Positions 10,652 to 19,727 of a DNA stretch of 64,000 nt are shown piece by piece. Both the position numbers and the translations under genes were made by a program. Every line of letters starts with the position of its first letter. Positions within the stretch are counted from its first letter, which is position 1. Under the pieces are notes generated by a model that was not told the DNA's origin, made no database searches, and was given only the letters and a program-made list of their open reading frames with translations. The stretch is from Pseudomonas alcaliphila JAB1 (GTDB lineage: Bacteria > Pseudomonadota > Gammaproteobacteria > Pseudomonadales > Pseudomonadaceae), in the NCBI RefSeq assembly GCF_001941865.1, contig NZ_CP016162.1:248001-312000 (forward strand), read 5' to 3'.

Positions 10652-12628
10652 ATGAATCCTCCTCGCTCTCGTATAGCCCTGCAACTGGCTGCCATGCTGG
10701 CTTTGGTGCTGGTGCTGCTGATCGGCGTCAGCACGCTGTTTGCCCTGCGCTCACTCAACGAGGCCAATCTGGTCACTCGCGAAAAGCACCTGGGCAGCGA
10801 GGCGGGGCTGCTGGCCGACCAGCTCGAAACCTTCCACGGCAGCCTGCGTGAGAGCACGCAGCGTCTGGCTGGATTGTTCGAACAGCGCTTCAGCACAGGG
10901 CTGCAGGTGCGCAGTGAAGAGCGTGTGAGCGTCGGCAGCCTGCAGACACCTGCGCTTTACCTGGGGGCTACGCGCTTGAACAACGAGTTCACCGAGGTCG
11001 ATGACTTCACGCGCATGACTGCGGGTGTGGCCACGGTATTCGTGCGTGACGGTAGCGAATTCATTCGCATCACCACCTCGCTGACCAAGCAGGACGGCAC
11101 TCGTGCTCTGGGAACGGTGCTTGATCACCAGCACCCGGCCTATCAGCGCCTGCTGGCCGGGCAGAATTACGTGGGCCGGGCTTTGCTCTTCGACCGCAAC
11201 TACATGACCCAGTACACCCCCGTGCGTGATGGCAGTGGGCAGGTCATTGCCGTGCTGTTCGTCGGCTTCGACTACACCGATGCGCAGAGGCTGCAATTCA
11301 AAAAACTGAGCGAATTTCGGATTGGCGAAACGGGCTCACTTGCCCTGCTCGACGAGCAGGGCAAGTGGCTGGTCAAGCCCGCTGGCACTGGCGCTCTGGA
11401 TACACTGCCGGCAGCCCTCGGCGAGCTGATCGCTCACTCGGGGGACGGCGGTTTCTGGAACGATGGCCAGAATGAGTTCTACAGCGTCGCCATGCCCTTT
11501 ACCGGCGGACCCTGGATGGTGCTGGCGAGCATGCCGCGCGAGGAAATTCAGGCCGTTACCTGGCGTGTCGGTACCCAGCTGGCTATCGGTAGCGCACTGA
11601 CCCTGCTGCTGGCGGTGATCGCCGTGGTCTGGCTGCTGCGACGCAAACTGCGCCCGCTGGGCGATCTGGTACAGCAGGCGCAGGCGCTCGGTGCCGGTGA
11701 TCTCGGTGCGCGCATGGCGCAGTCCAGCGGCGATGAGATCGGTGAGCTGGCGCGCAGCTTCAACCGCATGGGCGAGGCGCTGGCAAGCATGGTGGCGGGT
11801 ATTCGCAGCGCCGCTCAGGATGTCAGCGCGCGTTCGCAAGGGATGTCCACGCTGTCACGTGACGCCTATCAGGGCATCGATCAGCAATCCGGCGAGATCA
11901 GCAGCATGGCCGGCGCGGTGGAGGAGTTCAGTGCCACCTCGCAGAACATCGCCGACAACATGCGCAGCACCGAACGCCTGGCCAGCGACAATGCCCAGCA
12001 AACCCGCATCGGGCGTACCTCGATGGATCAGGCTTCCGAAGCGCTGGTGCAGATCGCCGAAGCACTTGAGCAAACCTCCACGGCCATCAACGGCCTCGGC
12101 CAGCGCTCCCAGGAGATTGGCGGTATCGTCAGCGTCATCACCGCGATCGCCGACCAGACCAACCTGCTGGCGCTCAACGCTGCCATCGAAGCCGCACGTG
12201 CCGGCGAGCAGGGCCGCGGCTTTGCCGTGGTCGCCGACGAAGTGCGCAACCTGGCTGGACGCACCCGTGAGGCGACCAACGAGATTTCCACCATGATCGG
12301 CAGCATCCAGAGCGAGACCAGCAGCGCCATCGCCACCATGGAGCACGGCCGACAATTGATGCAGGATGGCCTGGAACGTAATGCCAAGGTGGCTGCGGCG
12401 CTGGCGCAGATCAGTGAGCAGAGCGCCGAGGCCGGCGAGCAATTCGCCGCCATCACCACCGCTACCAGCGAGCAGAGCAGCACTGCAACCGTGCTAAGCG
12501 CCAACCTGCAGAGCATCGCCCAGGCCAATGGCGAGCAGCGTGAAGTGGTGGCCAACCTGGCCGATACCGCGCGCGAGCTGGATCGTCTTGCCGCTCAGCT
12601 GCGTCAGGAGGTCGAGCGCTTCCGCTGA
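10652..12628 (+). CDS. Methyl-accepting chemotaxis protein with Cache sensor domain
   Basis: A 658-residue transmembrane chemoreceptor. One membrane helix spans about residues 8-31, followed by a periplasmic ligand domain of about 270 residues of the Cache_3/Cache_2 fusion type ([30 protein letters not shown], then [13 protein letters not shown]). A second membrane helix lies near 310-332 and is followed by a HAMP domain. The cytoplasmic hairpin has the invariant tip [21 protein letters not shown] and [17 protein letters not shown]. There is no C-terminal CheR-binding pentapeptide. The ligand is unknown; Cache domains of this type often bind small organic acids. It converges on comM with one base between stop codons. 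Confidence 0.92.
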   Translation: MNPPRSRIALQLAAMLALVLVLLIGVSTLFALRSLNEANLVTREKHLGSEAGLLADQLETFHGSLRESTQRLAGLFEQRFSTGLQVRSEERVSVGSLQTPALYLGATRLNNEFTEVDDFTRMTAGVATVFVRDGSEFIRITTSLTKQDGTRALGTVLDHQHPAYQRLLAGQNYVGRALLFDRNYMTQYTPVRDGSGQVIAVLFVGFDYTDAQRLQFKKLSEFRIGETGSLALLDEQGKWLVKPAGTGALDTLPAALGELIAHSGDGGFWNDGQNEFYSVAMPFTGGPWMVLASMPREEIQAVTWRVGTQLAIGSALTLLLAVIAVVWLLRRKLRPLGDLVQQAQALGAGDLGARMAQSSGDEIGELARSFNRMGEALASMVAGIRSAAQDVSARSQGMSTLSRDAYQGIDQQSGEISSMAGAVEEFSATSQNIADNMRSTERLASDNAQQTRIGRTSMDQASEALVQIAEALEQTSTAINGLGQRSQEIGGIVSVITAIADQTNLLALNAAIEAARAGEQGRGFAVVADEVRNLAGRTREATNEISTMIGSIQSETSSAIATMEHGRQLMQDGLERNAKVAAALAQISEQSAEAGEQFAAITTATSEQSSTATVLSANLQSIAQANGEQREVVANLADTARELDRLAAQLRQEVERFR

Positions 12629-12629
12629 T

Positions 12630-14123
12630 TCATCCTGCGGCGGGGCGATACTGCAGCGCTTCGGCCAGATGTTCCCGGCTGATCTGCTGCTGCTCCGCCA
12701 GGTCTGCCAGTGTGCGCGCCACCTTGAGCACTCGGTGCGCGGCGCGTAGCGACAGGCCGAGACGTTCGCAGGCGCTCTCCAGCCACTGACGATCCGCGCC
12801 GCTCAGGGCGCAGTGCTGGCGCAGGCCGGGCAAGTCGAGAAAGGCATTGGCCGTCCCTTGACGTTGCAGTTGTCGCTCACGAGCCCGCGCTACTTTGGTT
12901 GCCGCCTGCGCAGTGCTTTCGCCATCTTGCGGTGGGGCGTTCAATATCGTCGTTTCGCGGGCGACCGTCAGGTGCAGGTCGATGCGATCGAGCAGTGGCC
13001 CGGACAGCTTGGCGCGGTAACGCTGGATCTGCTCCGGTGTGCAACGACAGCGGTTGCTCGGGTCGCCCAGATAGCCGCAAGGGCAGGGGTTCATGGCGGC
13101 AACGAGCTGAAAACGCGCGGGAAAGCGTACCTTGTCCCGCGCCCGGGCAATGACGATGTGGCCGCTTTCCAGCGGTTCTCGCAGCACCTCCAGCACTTTC
13201 CTATCGAATTCCGGCAGCTCATCGAGGAACAGGATGCCCATATGGGCCAAGGTTATTTCACCAGGTTGCGGGCGACTGCCACCCCCCACCAATGCCGGCC
13301 CGGAGGCGCTGTGGTGCGGCGTGCGAAAGGGGCGCTGCGGCCAGTGCTGCAGCGGCAGATGGCTGGCTACCGAATAGATGGCGGCGACCTGCAGCGCCTC
13401 GCTCTCGTCCAGCGGCGGCAGCAAGCCGGGCAGGCGGCTGGCCAGCAGCGTCTTGCCGGTACCGGGTGGGCCGCTGAGCAGCAAGTTATGCGAGCCAGCG
13501 GCGGCCACCAGCAACGCACGTTTGGCGGCCAACTGGCCCTGCACTTCAGCCAGATCCGGATAGGGCAGGCTCTGCCTGAGCAGACCTTGGGCGGCGTAGG
13601 GTTCGAGAAGAGCACTGCCGTTTAGGTGCGCGGCGATCTGCAGCAGGTGCTCGACGGCGATTACCTTCAGCCCTGAGGCCAGGCTGGCCTCTTCGGCATT
13701 GGCCTGTGGCACCAATAGGGTGCGCCCGGCTGCGCGCGCGGCCAGGGCTGCCGGCAATACGCCCTGCACGGGACGCACCGCGCCGGACAGCGCCAGTTCG
13801 CCCAGGCATTCGCATTCATCCAGGGATTGAGCCGGCACCTGGCCGCTGGCCGCGAGAATCCCCAGGGCGATGGCGAGATCGAAACGGCCGCCGTCTTTCG
13901 GTAAATCGGCGGGCGCGAGGTTCAAGGTGATGCGTTTGCTGGGGAATTCGAAGGCGGCATTGAGGATGGCGCTGCGCACGCGATCCTTGCTCTCCTTGAC
14001 CGCTGTCTCCGGCAGGCCCACCAGCGTCAGGGAGGGTAGGCCGTTGGCCAGGTGCGCTTCGACGGTGACGGCCGGTGCTTCGACGCCGACCTGGGCACGG
14101 CTGTGAACGATGGCCAGGGACAT
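12630..14123 (-). CDS. comM: YifB/ComM family Mg-chelatase-like AAA+ ATPase
   Basis: The 497-residue protein is ComM-like, a hexameric AAA+ helicase that promotes branch migration during natural transformation and homologous recombination. The N-terminal ~170 residues form the Lon-protease-like fold (LAIVHSRAQVGVEAPAVTVEAHLANGLPSLTLVGLPETAVKESKDRVRSA). Next come Walker A GPPGTGKTLLASRLPGLLP, Walker B ILFLDELPEF and the Mg_chelatase C-terminal segment (LSGADRQWLESACERLGLSLRAAHRVLKVARTLADL). Pseudomonads of this group carry it without obligate competence. It is followed downstream on the same strand by nothing and convergent with the chemoreceptor. Confidence 0.92.
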   Translation of the reverse strand: MSLAIVHSRAQVGVEAPAVTVEAHLANGLPSLTLVGLPETAVKESKDRVRSAILNAAFEFPSKRITLNLAPADLPKDGGRFDLAIALGILAASGQVPAQSLDECECLGELALSGAVRPVQGVLPAALAARAAGRTLLVPQANAEEASLASGLKVIAVEHLLQIAAHLNGSALLEPYAAQGLLRQSLPYPDLAEVQGQLAAKRALLVAAAGSHNLLLSGPPGTGKTLLASRLPGLLPPLDESEALQVAAIYSVASHLPLQHWPQRPFRTPHHSASGPALVGGGSRPQPGEITLAHMGILFLDELPEFDRKVLEVLREPLESGHIVIARARDKVRFPARFQLVAAMNPCPCGYLGDPSNRCRCTPEQIQRYRAKLSGPLLDRIDLHLTVARETTILNAPPQDGESTAQAATKVARARERQLQRQGTANAFLDLPGLRQHCALSGADRQWLESACERLGLSLRAAHRVLKVARTLADLAEQQQISREHLAEALQYRPAAG

Positions 14124-14155
14124 GATCGCTCCTTGATCAAGTGGGGTGCAGTGCC

Positions 14156-14208
14156 TGTAGGAGCGGCTTCAGCCGCGAAGCCTGTTCGCGGCTGAAGCCG
14201 CTCCTACA
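14156..14208. repeat. REP-like perfect inverted repeat (GTAGGAGCGGC family)
   Basis: Two 24-base arms, starting TGTAGGAGCGGCTTCAGC on the left, are perfect reverse complements and enclose five bases. It lies between comM and ubiK, two genes in the same orientation, and could act as a transcription attenuator or gyrase/Pol I site as REP elements do elsewhere. Confidence 0.85.
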
Positions 14209-14216
14209 ACATAACC

Positions 14217-14474
14217 TTAGTCTGCGGCGGTGAGCTTGGCTTCCAGTTCGGCGACCTTTGCTTCCAGCGCCTCGAGGCGAGCGCGGGTGCGGGCCAGGAC
14301 CACCATCTGGCTGTCGAATTCGTCACGGCTGACCAGATCGAGCTTGCTGAAACCGCTCTGTAGCAGGGCTTTGAACTGCGCTTCCAGTTCGGCGCGAGGC
14401 AGCGGGCTGTCGCCGCTGAAAAGGCGCGAGGCGTGGCTACTGAGAGTGTCGAGCAAGGCTTTCGGCGGCAGCAT
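14217..14474 (-). CDS. ubiK: UbiK accessory factor of ubiquinone biosynthesis (BMFP family)
   Basis: An 85-residue protein of the YqiC/BMFP family: an amphipathic N-terminal half (MLPPKALLDTLSSHASRLF) and a C-terminal coiled coil rich in Ala, Glu and Leu (LARTRARLEALEAKVAELEAKLTAAD). UbiK trimerises through this coiled coil, interacts with UbiJ and helps aerobic ubiquinone synthesis. The start MLPPKA is chosen over an ATG at 14561 because it gives the family length. It is divergent from glnK across the nitrogen-regulated promoter region. Confidence 0.88.
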   Translation of the reverse strand: MLPPKALLDTLSSHASRLFSGDSPLPRAELEAQFKALLQSGFSKLDLVSRDEFDSQMVVLARTRARLEALEAKVAELEAKLTAAD

Positions 14475-14576
14475 GATCAGGTTCCGTAAACAGACGGTCG
14501 GCAGTGTAGCACGCAGCCTCCGGCGGGGAGGTCTAGCACTGATTGCACGATTTTTGAGCATTACTCAATGTGCCTA

Positions 14577-14593
14577 TGCACCAAGTTTGTGCA
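14577..14593. promoter_or_regulatory. NtrC binding site upstream of glnK
   Basis: TGCACCAAGTTTGTGCA matches the NtrC consensus TGCACY-N5-GGTGCA with one mismatch. Its centre lies about 111 bases upstream of the start predicted from the sigma-54 promoter at 14670, a usual enhancer distance. The site itself is seen; binding is inferred. Confidence 0.75.
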
Positions 14594-14669
14594 CTGCATT
14601 CGACGTGAATGACCGGTCACCGTGGCTGGAAGCTGTTAAAGGCTTGATAGATAGCGCTTTTGCGTGAGC

Positions 14670-14685
14670 TGGCAAGCTTTCTGCT
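14670..14685 (+). promoter_or_regulatory. Sigma-54 promoter for glnK-amt
   Basis: TGGCAAGCTTTCTGCT has the obligate GG-N10-GC spacing and matches 5 of 6 in TGGCAC and 4 of 5 in TTGCW. The predicted start near 14696 leaves a leader of about 189 bases before glnK. A weaker candidate with the same GG-N10-GC spacing lies at 14786-14801. Together with the upstream NtrC site this indicates induction under nitrogen limitation. Confidence 0.7.
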
Positions 14686-14833
14686 TAGACCCCAGCGACG
14701 CATGCACCGATGCAGTTCTGGTGCTGCAGGCGAAGCGGGGGAGTGCTTCGTCGGGAGCGGTTGGTGGGTATCGACCACACCAGGCTGGAGCGGTCGGTGC
14801 ATTACAAAAGCCAGACACTGCGCTTAGACTTGA

Positions 14834-15223
<390 letters not shown>

Positions 15224-15258
15224 CAAGCCTCCGAACCCCACGCCCCAGGAGTAAACCC

Positions 15259-15447
15259 ATGACTCTGCGAACTTTCGCAGGGCTAGGAGCCCTTTTGTCC
15301 TCGAATTCTGGCTTTACGCTGTTTTCGAGGGCCAAAGCCGGAGCCGGCGATGTCTTCGCCGCTCTGCTGTGCCAGACCCTCTTTGGTCTTGCGCTCGGCC
15401 TAGTGATGGGAATGCCTGGTCGCCTCACGGCGCAGGGGTTCCGGTGA
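15259..15447 (+). pseudogene. Probable remnant of a classical amtB 5' end
   Basis: A 62-codon frame with a good AGGAGT ribosome site. The first 14 residues, MTLRTFAGLGALLS, closely match the signal peptide of classical Pseudomonas AmtB as remembered (PAO1: MTLRKIAGLGALLS). The rest (SNSGFTLFSRAKAGAG...) does not resemble an ammonium transporter. A later stretch, GLVMGMPG, vaguely recalls the end of that signal peptide. The simplest reading is that an amtB copy directly behind glnK was deleted, leaving its translation start. It could alternatively be translated as a leader peptide ahead of amt. No other gene is visible between glnK and amt. Confidence 0.5.
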
Positions 15448-15553
15448 TCCAGAACGAGCGTGGCAACGACCTGTAAGCATGCGGACGCGTCCTGAGCCAA
15501 CCTGGACGTTTCAACCGAACAGCGCACAACAAAAGCGCGGCAAGAGGTGAAAA

Positions 15554-16804
15554 ATGGATAACACAGCATTGACTGCATTGCAGTACGGCTTCGATACCTT
15601 CTACTTTCTGATCTGTGGTGCCCTGGTGATGTGGATGGCAGCGGGTTTTGCCATGCTCGAATCCGGCCTGGTGCGTGCCAAGAACACCACCGAGATCCTG
15701 ACCAAGAACGTGGCGCTGTATGCCACCGCCAGCGTGATGTACCTGCTGGTCGGTTACTACATCATGTACTCCAGCCCGGAAGGCGGCATCTTCCCGAGCC
15801 TGGGTTTCCTGATCGGTGACGAGAACACCACTGAGGCCGTTCTGGCTGGTGGCGACGATGCACCTTACTACTCGGCCCGTTCGGACTTCTTCTTCCAGAT
15901 CGTGTTCGCTGCGACCTGCATGTCGATCGTTTCCGGTGCTGTCGCTGAACGTATGAAGCTTTGGGCTTTCCTGGCCTTCGCTGTGGTCATGACTGGCTTC
16001 ATCTACCCGGTCCAGGGTTTCTGGAAGTGGGGCGGTGGTTTCCTGGATGCCGCTGGTTACCTCGACTATGCCGGCTCCGGTGTCGTGCACATGGCCGGTG
16101 CTTCGGCCGCTCTGGCGGGTGTGATCCTGCTCGGCGCTCGTAAGGGTAAATACGGCCCGAATGGCCAGGTCAACGCGATTCCAGGTGCCAACTTGCCGCT
16201 GGCTACCCTCGGTACTTTCATCCTGTGGATGGGCTGGTTCGGCTTCAACGGCGGTTCGCAGCTGAAGATGAGCACCATCGAAGACGCCAACGCCGTCGCC
16301 CAGGTGTTCACCAACACCAACATGGCTGCTGCGGGTGGTCTGATCGTTGCGCTGATCATTGCTCGTATCCTGTTCGGCAAGGCCGACCTGACCATGGCTC
16401 TGAACGGTGCCCTGGCTGGCTTGGTCGCCATCACCGCAGAGCCGCTGACTCCGAGTGCTCTGCAGGCCACCCTGATCGGTGGTGTGGGTGGTGCGCTGGT
16501 GGTCTTCTCGATCCTGGGCCTGGACAAGGTGAAGATCGACGATCCGGTCGGTGCCATTTCCGTACACGGTGTGGTTGGCATCTGGGGCATCCTGGCTGTC
16601 TGCCTGACCAACGACGAAGCTTCGCTGGGTGCTCAGTTGCTGGGTATCGTCAGCATCTTCGCCTGGGTCTTCATCGCCAGTCTGATCGTCTGGGGCATCA
16701 TCAAGGCGGTGATCGGTCTGCGCGTCAGCGAAGAAGAAGAATACGAGGGTGTGGATATCGTCGAGTGCGGTATGGAGGCCTACCCGGAATTCACCAACAA
16801 GTGA
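15554..16804 (+). CDS. amt: Ammonium transporter (Amt family), no cleavable signal peptide
   Basis: A 416-residue inner-membrane channel for NH4+/NH3 uptake with about eleven helices. It starts MDNTALTALQYGFDTFYFLICGALVMWMAAGFAMLESGLVRAKNT, so it lacks the signal peptide of E. coli-type AmtB and belongs to another Amt subfamily. Channel hallmarks are present: FFFQIVFAATCMSIVSGAVAER around the Phe gate, WKWGGGFL, the first pore histidine in VVHMAGASAALAG, FGFNGGSQL, and the second in SVHGVVGIWGIL. The ribosome site is AGAGGTG. Co-transcription with glnK behind the NtrC/sigma-54 promoter is likely; a terminator follows. Confidence 0.92.
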   Translation: MDNTALTALQYGFDTFYFLICGALVMWMAAGFAMLESGLVRAKNTTEILTKNVALYATASVMYLLVGYYIMYSSPEGGIFPSLGFLIGDENTTEAVLAGGDDAPYYSARSDFFFQIVFAATCMSIVSGAVAERMKLWAFLAFAVVMTGFIYPVQGFWKWGGGFLDAAGYLDYAGSGVVHMAGASAALAGVILLGARKGKYGPNGQVNAIPGANLPLATLGTFILWMGWFGFNGGSQLKMSTIEDANAVAQVFTNTNMAAAGGLIVALIIARILFGKADLTMALNGALAGLVAITAEPLTPSALQATLIGGVGGALVVFSILGLDKVKIDDPVGAISVHGVVGIWGILAVCLTNDEASLGAQLLGIVSIFAWVFIASLIVWGIIKAVIGLRVSEEEEYEGVDIVECGMEAYPEFTNK

Positions 16805-16820
16805 TCTTCCGGTAAATCGC

Positions 16821-16851
16821 AAAGGGCGCCTTCGGGCGCCCTTTGTTTTTT
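16821..16851 (+). terminator. Terminator of glnK-amt
   Basis: A ten-base perfect stem, AAAGGGCGCC and GGCGCCCTTT with loop TTCG overlap, followed by a TGTTTTTT tract, 16 bases past the amt stop. Confidence 0.88.
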
Positions 16852-16902
16852 CTGGCAGCACGCTAGAATGCGCGCGCTGGAGTCATCGAGAGTGAGAGCG
16901 GC

Positions 16903-17328
16903 ATGTGGCAGCAACGCATCATCAGTCTGCGCCCGCGTGAGCGCGGTTTTCATCTGGTGACCGAAGAAGTGCTGGCAGCATTGCCGGAACTGGCGCAGGT
17001 ACGTGTTGGTCTGTTGCATCTGTGGCTGCAGCACACCTCGGCATCGCTGACGGTCAACGAGAACGCCGATCCCGCGGTGCGCCGCGATTTCGAGCGCTTC
17101 TTCAACCGTCTGGTGCCGCAGGGGGAGGCGGGCTACGAGCACGATTACGAAGGGCCGGATGATTTGCCGGCGCACTTCAAGGGCAGTCTGCTGGGCTTTC
17201 AGCTACAGCTGCCGATACAGCAGGGACGGCTGGCGCTTGGTACCTGGCAGGGGATCTACCTTGGTGAGCATCGCGATCATGGCGGTGCTCGGCGAGTGGT
17301 GGCGACCTTGCATGGTGAGGCTATTTGA
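16903..17328 (+). CDS. yjbQ: YjbQ family protein (UPF0047)
   Basis: The 141-residue product has the UPF0047 core: [32 protein letters not shown], then [22 protein letters not shown] and [25 protein letters not shown]. Conserved His and Asn residues in these motifs bind metal and phosphate in structures. YjbQ of E. coli shows weak thiamine-phosphate synthase activity, which gave the family its name (secondary thiamine-phosphate synthase), but the physiological role is not settled. It stands alone between the amt terminator and sutA. Confidence 0.9.
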   Translation: MWQQRIISLRPRERGFHLVTEEVLAALPELAQVRVGLLHLWLQHTSASLTVNENADPAVRRDFERFFNRLVPQGEAGYEHDYEGPDDLPAHFKGSLLGFQLQLPIQQGRLALGTWQGIYLGEHRDHGGARRVVATLHGEAI

Positions 17329-17405
17329 ATTTTTTCCGGTCGAGCGGTGTACATCGCGCGACTGGGCTATAACTAACCTGCTTTTCGCAAGTCATGAGGT
17401 TGAAC

Positions 17406-17729
17406 ATGAGCGACGAAGACCTGGAACAAGACGATCTGGACGGGGCTGACGAGGACGATGGTGAGGAGCTGGCTGCTGCCGATGACGGCGACAGCGGCGA
17501 CGATGAAGGCGATGGTGCGGTCGTAGCCAGCGGCAAGAAGAGCAAGGCCAAAGCCGTTGAAGTCGATGAGCTGCCCAGCATCGAAGCCAAGCAGAAGGAG
17601 CGCGATGCCCTGGCGCGTGCCATGGAAGAGTTTCTCTCCCGTGGTGGCAAGGTGCAGGAGGTGGAGCCCAATGTGGTCGCCGACCCACCCAAGAAGCCCG
17701 ACAGCAAATACGGCAGCCGCCCCATCTGA
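17406..17729 (+). CDS. sutA: SutA, RNA polymerase-binding survival factor
   Basis: A 107-residue acidic protein. The N-terminal ~45 residues are almost all Asp, Glu, Gly and Ala (EDLEQDDLDGADEDDGEE...), followed by a Lys-rich SGKKSKAKAVEV, a predicted helix LPSIEAKQKERDALARAMEEFLSRGGKVQEV and a flexible tail ending KPDSKYGSRPI. This matches SutA of P. aeruginosa, which binds the RNA polymerase beta subunit and raises expression of ribosomal and housekeeping genes in slow growth. The ATG at 17406 is preferred to the one at 17394 because GAGGT at 17396-17400 is then a ribosome site. A TATAAC element at about 17370 is a plausible -10. Confidence 0.85.
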   Translation: MSDEDLEQDDLDGADEDDGEELAAADDGDSGDDEGDGAVVASGKKSKAKAVEVDELPSIEAKQKERDALARAMEEFLSRGGKVQEVEPNVVADPPKKPDSKYGSRPI

Positions 17730-17749
17730 GGACGGCTAGCTACAAGGAA

Positions 17750-17773
17750 CCCGCCCCTGTGGCGGGTTTTTTG
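17750..17773 (+). terminator. Terminator of sutA
   Basis: Stem CCCGCC / GGCGGG with a short loop, followed by TTTTTTG, twenty bases past the sutA stop. Confidence 0.88.
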
Positions 17774-17846
17774 TGTCCGCCATCCCTGGCGGCAATCCGG
17801 GGCGGCGCAGATCACGGGGGGCGCAGTATGCCCGCGCCGGCATCTC

Positions 17847-17910
17847 GTAGGAGCCCGCTTGCGGGCGATCCACTTGCGGTCGTCCTGATCGCCCGCAAGC
17901 GGGCTCCTAC
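17847..17910. repeat. REP-like perfect inverted repeat (GTAGGAGCCCGC family)
   Basis: Two 24-base arms, beginning GTAGGAGCCCGCTTGCGGGC, are perfect reverse complements separated by 16 bases. It lies between the convergent sutA and HAD genes. Confidence 0.85.
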
Positions 17911-17923
17911 AAGGGGGGCGGCA

Positions 17924-18625
17924 TTAACGCATCCAGCTGCCCAGCAGTGCCGGTAGCTCGGCCAGGCTGGCGATCTGCGCGTCCGGCGTGGTTTCACCCT
18001 CCCAGGTTCGCCCTTGCGGGTTGAACCAGATCGCACGCATCCCGGCTGCCTGGGCGCCGGCAATGTCGTCACTGGGGTGATCGCCGATGTGCACGGCGCG
18101 CTCGGCCGCCACGCCGCCTGCGCGGCTGAGCGCTTCACGGAAAGGTTTCGGGTCGGGTTTGCCGATGCCCAGTTCTTCGGCGCACAGGGCGAACTGGAAG
18201 TAGTCCGACAGGCCCAGGCGCCGCACGTCGGCATTGCCGTTGGTGATCACCCCGAGCATGAAGCGCTCGGCCAAGGCCTCCAGCGTCGGATGTACCTCGG
18301 TGAACAGTTCGACCTGATGGCGGGCGCTGAGAAAGACCTGGAATCCTGCTTCGGCCAGCGTCTGCGCCTCGCTGTGCGGGTAGCCGGCGTCTTCCAGGGC
18401 GTGAAACAGAATGCGCCGGCGCAGCTCGCTGAGGCGATGCTTGAGCATCGGCTCGGCGTCGAGCAGACGGCTGCGGACCGCCCACAGATGCTCGACCGGC
18501 ACTGCCCCCAGGCGCGGCGCATGCAGAGCCAGCCAATTGCGCAGGGCGGCTTCGGCATCCTGCATCACCGGAGTGACATCCCACAGGGTGTCGTCGAGGT
18601 CGAAGGTGATCAGTTCAATGCTCAT
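17924..18625 (-). CDS. HAD-IA family hydrolase (YigB-like)
   Basis: A 233-residue haloacid dehalogenase-type phosphatase. Catalytic motif I is [10 protein letters not shown], motif [10 protein letters not shown], the motif III lysine is in [10 protein letters not shown], and motif IV is [18 protein letters not shown]. The helical cap of subclass IA sits between motifs I and II. The neighbourhood (xerC, dapF) matches E. coli YigB, which dephosphorylates FMN, so FMN or a related sugar phosphate is a reasonable guess. Its ATG overlaps the xerC stop by four bases, showing translational coupling as the last gene of the lptM-lysA operon. Confidence 0.9.
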   Translation of the reverse strand: MSIELITFDLDDTLWDVTPVMQDAEAALRNWLALHAPRLGAVPVEHLWAVRSRLLDAEPMLKHRLSELRRRILFHALEDAGYPHSEAQTLAEAGFQVFLSARHQVELFTEVHPTLEALAERFMLGVITNGNADVRRLGLSDYFQFALCAEELGIGKPDPKPFREALSRAGGVAAERAVHIGDHPSDDIAGAQAAGMRAIWFNPQGRTWEGETTPDAQIASLAELPALLGSWMR

Positions 18626-19524
18626 TCGGAACCGCCTTTGCGCTTGGCACGTGGATGGGCCTGGTCGTAGACGCTGGCCAGGTGCTGGAAGTCCAGATGG
18701 GTGTAGATCTGCGTGGTGGCGATATCGGCATGACCGAGCAGCTCCTGTACCGCGCGTAGATCCTGTGAGGATTCCAGCATATGACTGGCGAAGCTGTGGC
18801 GCAGCATGTGTGGATGCAGGTGCTGGCCCAACTCGCGCACGCCGGCCTGGCGCACGCGCAGCTGCACAGCGCGTGGCCCCAGGCGTCGGCCCTGCTGGCT
18901 GATGAACACGGCGCCGTCGCCAGGGTTGGCCAGCTTGCGCAGTGGCAGCCAGTGTTCCAGTGCCTGTCGCGCCATGCTGCCGACCGGCAGTTCGCGCACC
19001 TTGTTGCCCTTGCCGCGCACCCGTACCAGACCGGCGGGCAGGTCCAGGCCGTCGAGATCGAGTCCGACCAGCTCGGACAGGCGCAGGCCCGAGGAATAGA
19101 ACAGCTCGAGCATGGCCTGATCGCGGCGGGCGATGAAGTCGTCCTCCACCGCGCCGTCGAGCAGTTGCGCGCTGCGGTCGGCGTCCAGGGTGCGGGGAAG
19201 GCGGCGCTCGCGTTTTGGCGGGCTCAGGCCGGTCGCCGGATCGTGACGGCACAGGCCTTCACGCAACAGATATTGATAGAGGCCGCGGGTGGCCGAGAGC
19301 AGGCGCGCCAGGCTGCGGCTTGCCAGGCCCTGCTGATGCAGGCGGGCGACCAGGCGGCGCAGGTTGCGTGTGTCCAGCCCGGCCCAGTCGCTCAGGCCTT
19401 CGGCTTCGCAGAATGCCCGCACCTTGCTGAGGTCGCGCCGATAGCCGTCGAGGGTATGCGTCGACACCTGGCGCTCGCGGCGCAGGTGTTCGATGTACGC
19501 GTCGAGATGGGCTTCAAGTGTCAC
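18622..19524 (-). CDS. xerC: Tyrosine recombinase XerC
   Basis: XerC with XerD resolves chromosome dimers at dif. The protein has the SAM-like core-binding domain ([26 protein letters not shown]) and the catalytic domain with Arg in [11 protein letters not shown], Lys in [42 protein letters not shown] and the nucleophilic Tyr. A GTG start giving 300 residues is chosen. The ATG at 19569 would add 15 residues encoded inside a REP-like palindrome (19549-19578), which is unlikely to be original coding sequence. A mobile element lies between this gene and DUF484 in the same operon. Confidence 0.93.
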   Translation of the reverse strand: MTLEAHLDAYIEHLRRERQVSTHTLDGYRRDLSKVRAFCEAEGLSDWAGLDTRNLRRLVARLHQQGLASRSLARLLSATRGLYQYLLREGLCRHDPATGLSPPKRERRLPRTLDADRSAQLLDGAVEDDFIARRDQAMLELFYSSGLRLSELVGLDLDGLDLPAGLVRVRGKGNKVRELPVGSMARQALEHWLPLRKLANPGDGAVFISQQGRRLGPRAVQLRVRQAGVRELGQHLHPHMLRHSFASHMLESSQDLRAVQELLGHADIATTQIYTHLDFQHLASVYDQAHPRAKRKGGSE

Positions 19525-19548
19525 GTGCGGGGTTCCGAGCGGGCCAAT

Positions 19549-19578
19549 GGTGGATGAGCTTCGCGTCATCCACCCTAC
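19549..19578. repeat. REP-like palindrome (GTAGGGTGGATGA family)
   Basis: GGTGGATGAGCTTCGCG is followed by TCATCCACCCTAC, an imperfect palindrome. It lies directly upstream of the xerC GTG start and creates a spurious upstream ATG in the xerC frame. Confidence 0.75.
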
Positions 19579-19587
19579 ACGACCTAG

Positions 19588-19727
19588 CAGGCCGTTGAAA
19601 AACTACCTACCTTGCCATTGCTGCGTTAAAAACAGCCTCAAAATGCTCATTTACAACACGTAAACTGCGCTTTTTCGGCTGTTTTTGCCTTGCACTGGCT
19701 GCCTCGCCTACGTTTTTCAACGGCCTG
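19588..19727. mobile_element. YTAG-targeting MITE-like element (copy 2, 140 bp)
   Basis: The element runs from CAGGCCGTTGAAAAAC to GTTTTTCAACGGCCTG and is flanked on both sides by CTAG, a 4-bp target duplication. Its internal sequence is nearly identical to copy 3 at 31604-31743. It lies between DUF484 and xerC inside an operon. The right CTAG, read on the minus strand, supplies the TAG stop of DUF484. Confidence 0.88.

Noticed and set aside
14786..14801. Second GG-N10-GC sigma-54 candidate before glnK
   Set aside because: It matches fewer consensus bases than 14670-14685, so it is mentioned but not called as a feature.
15425..16861. A 478-codon open frame antisense to amt
   Set aside because: Composition is typical of a reverse-strand shadow, with no recognisable domain; amt on the other strand has all channel motifs.
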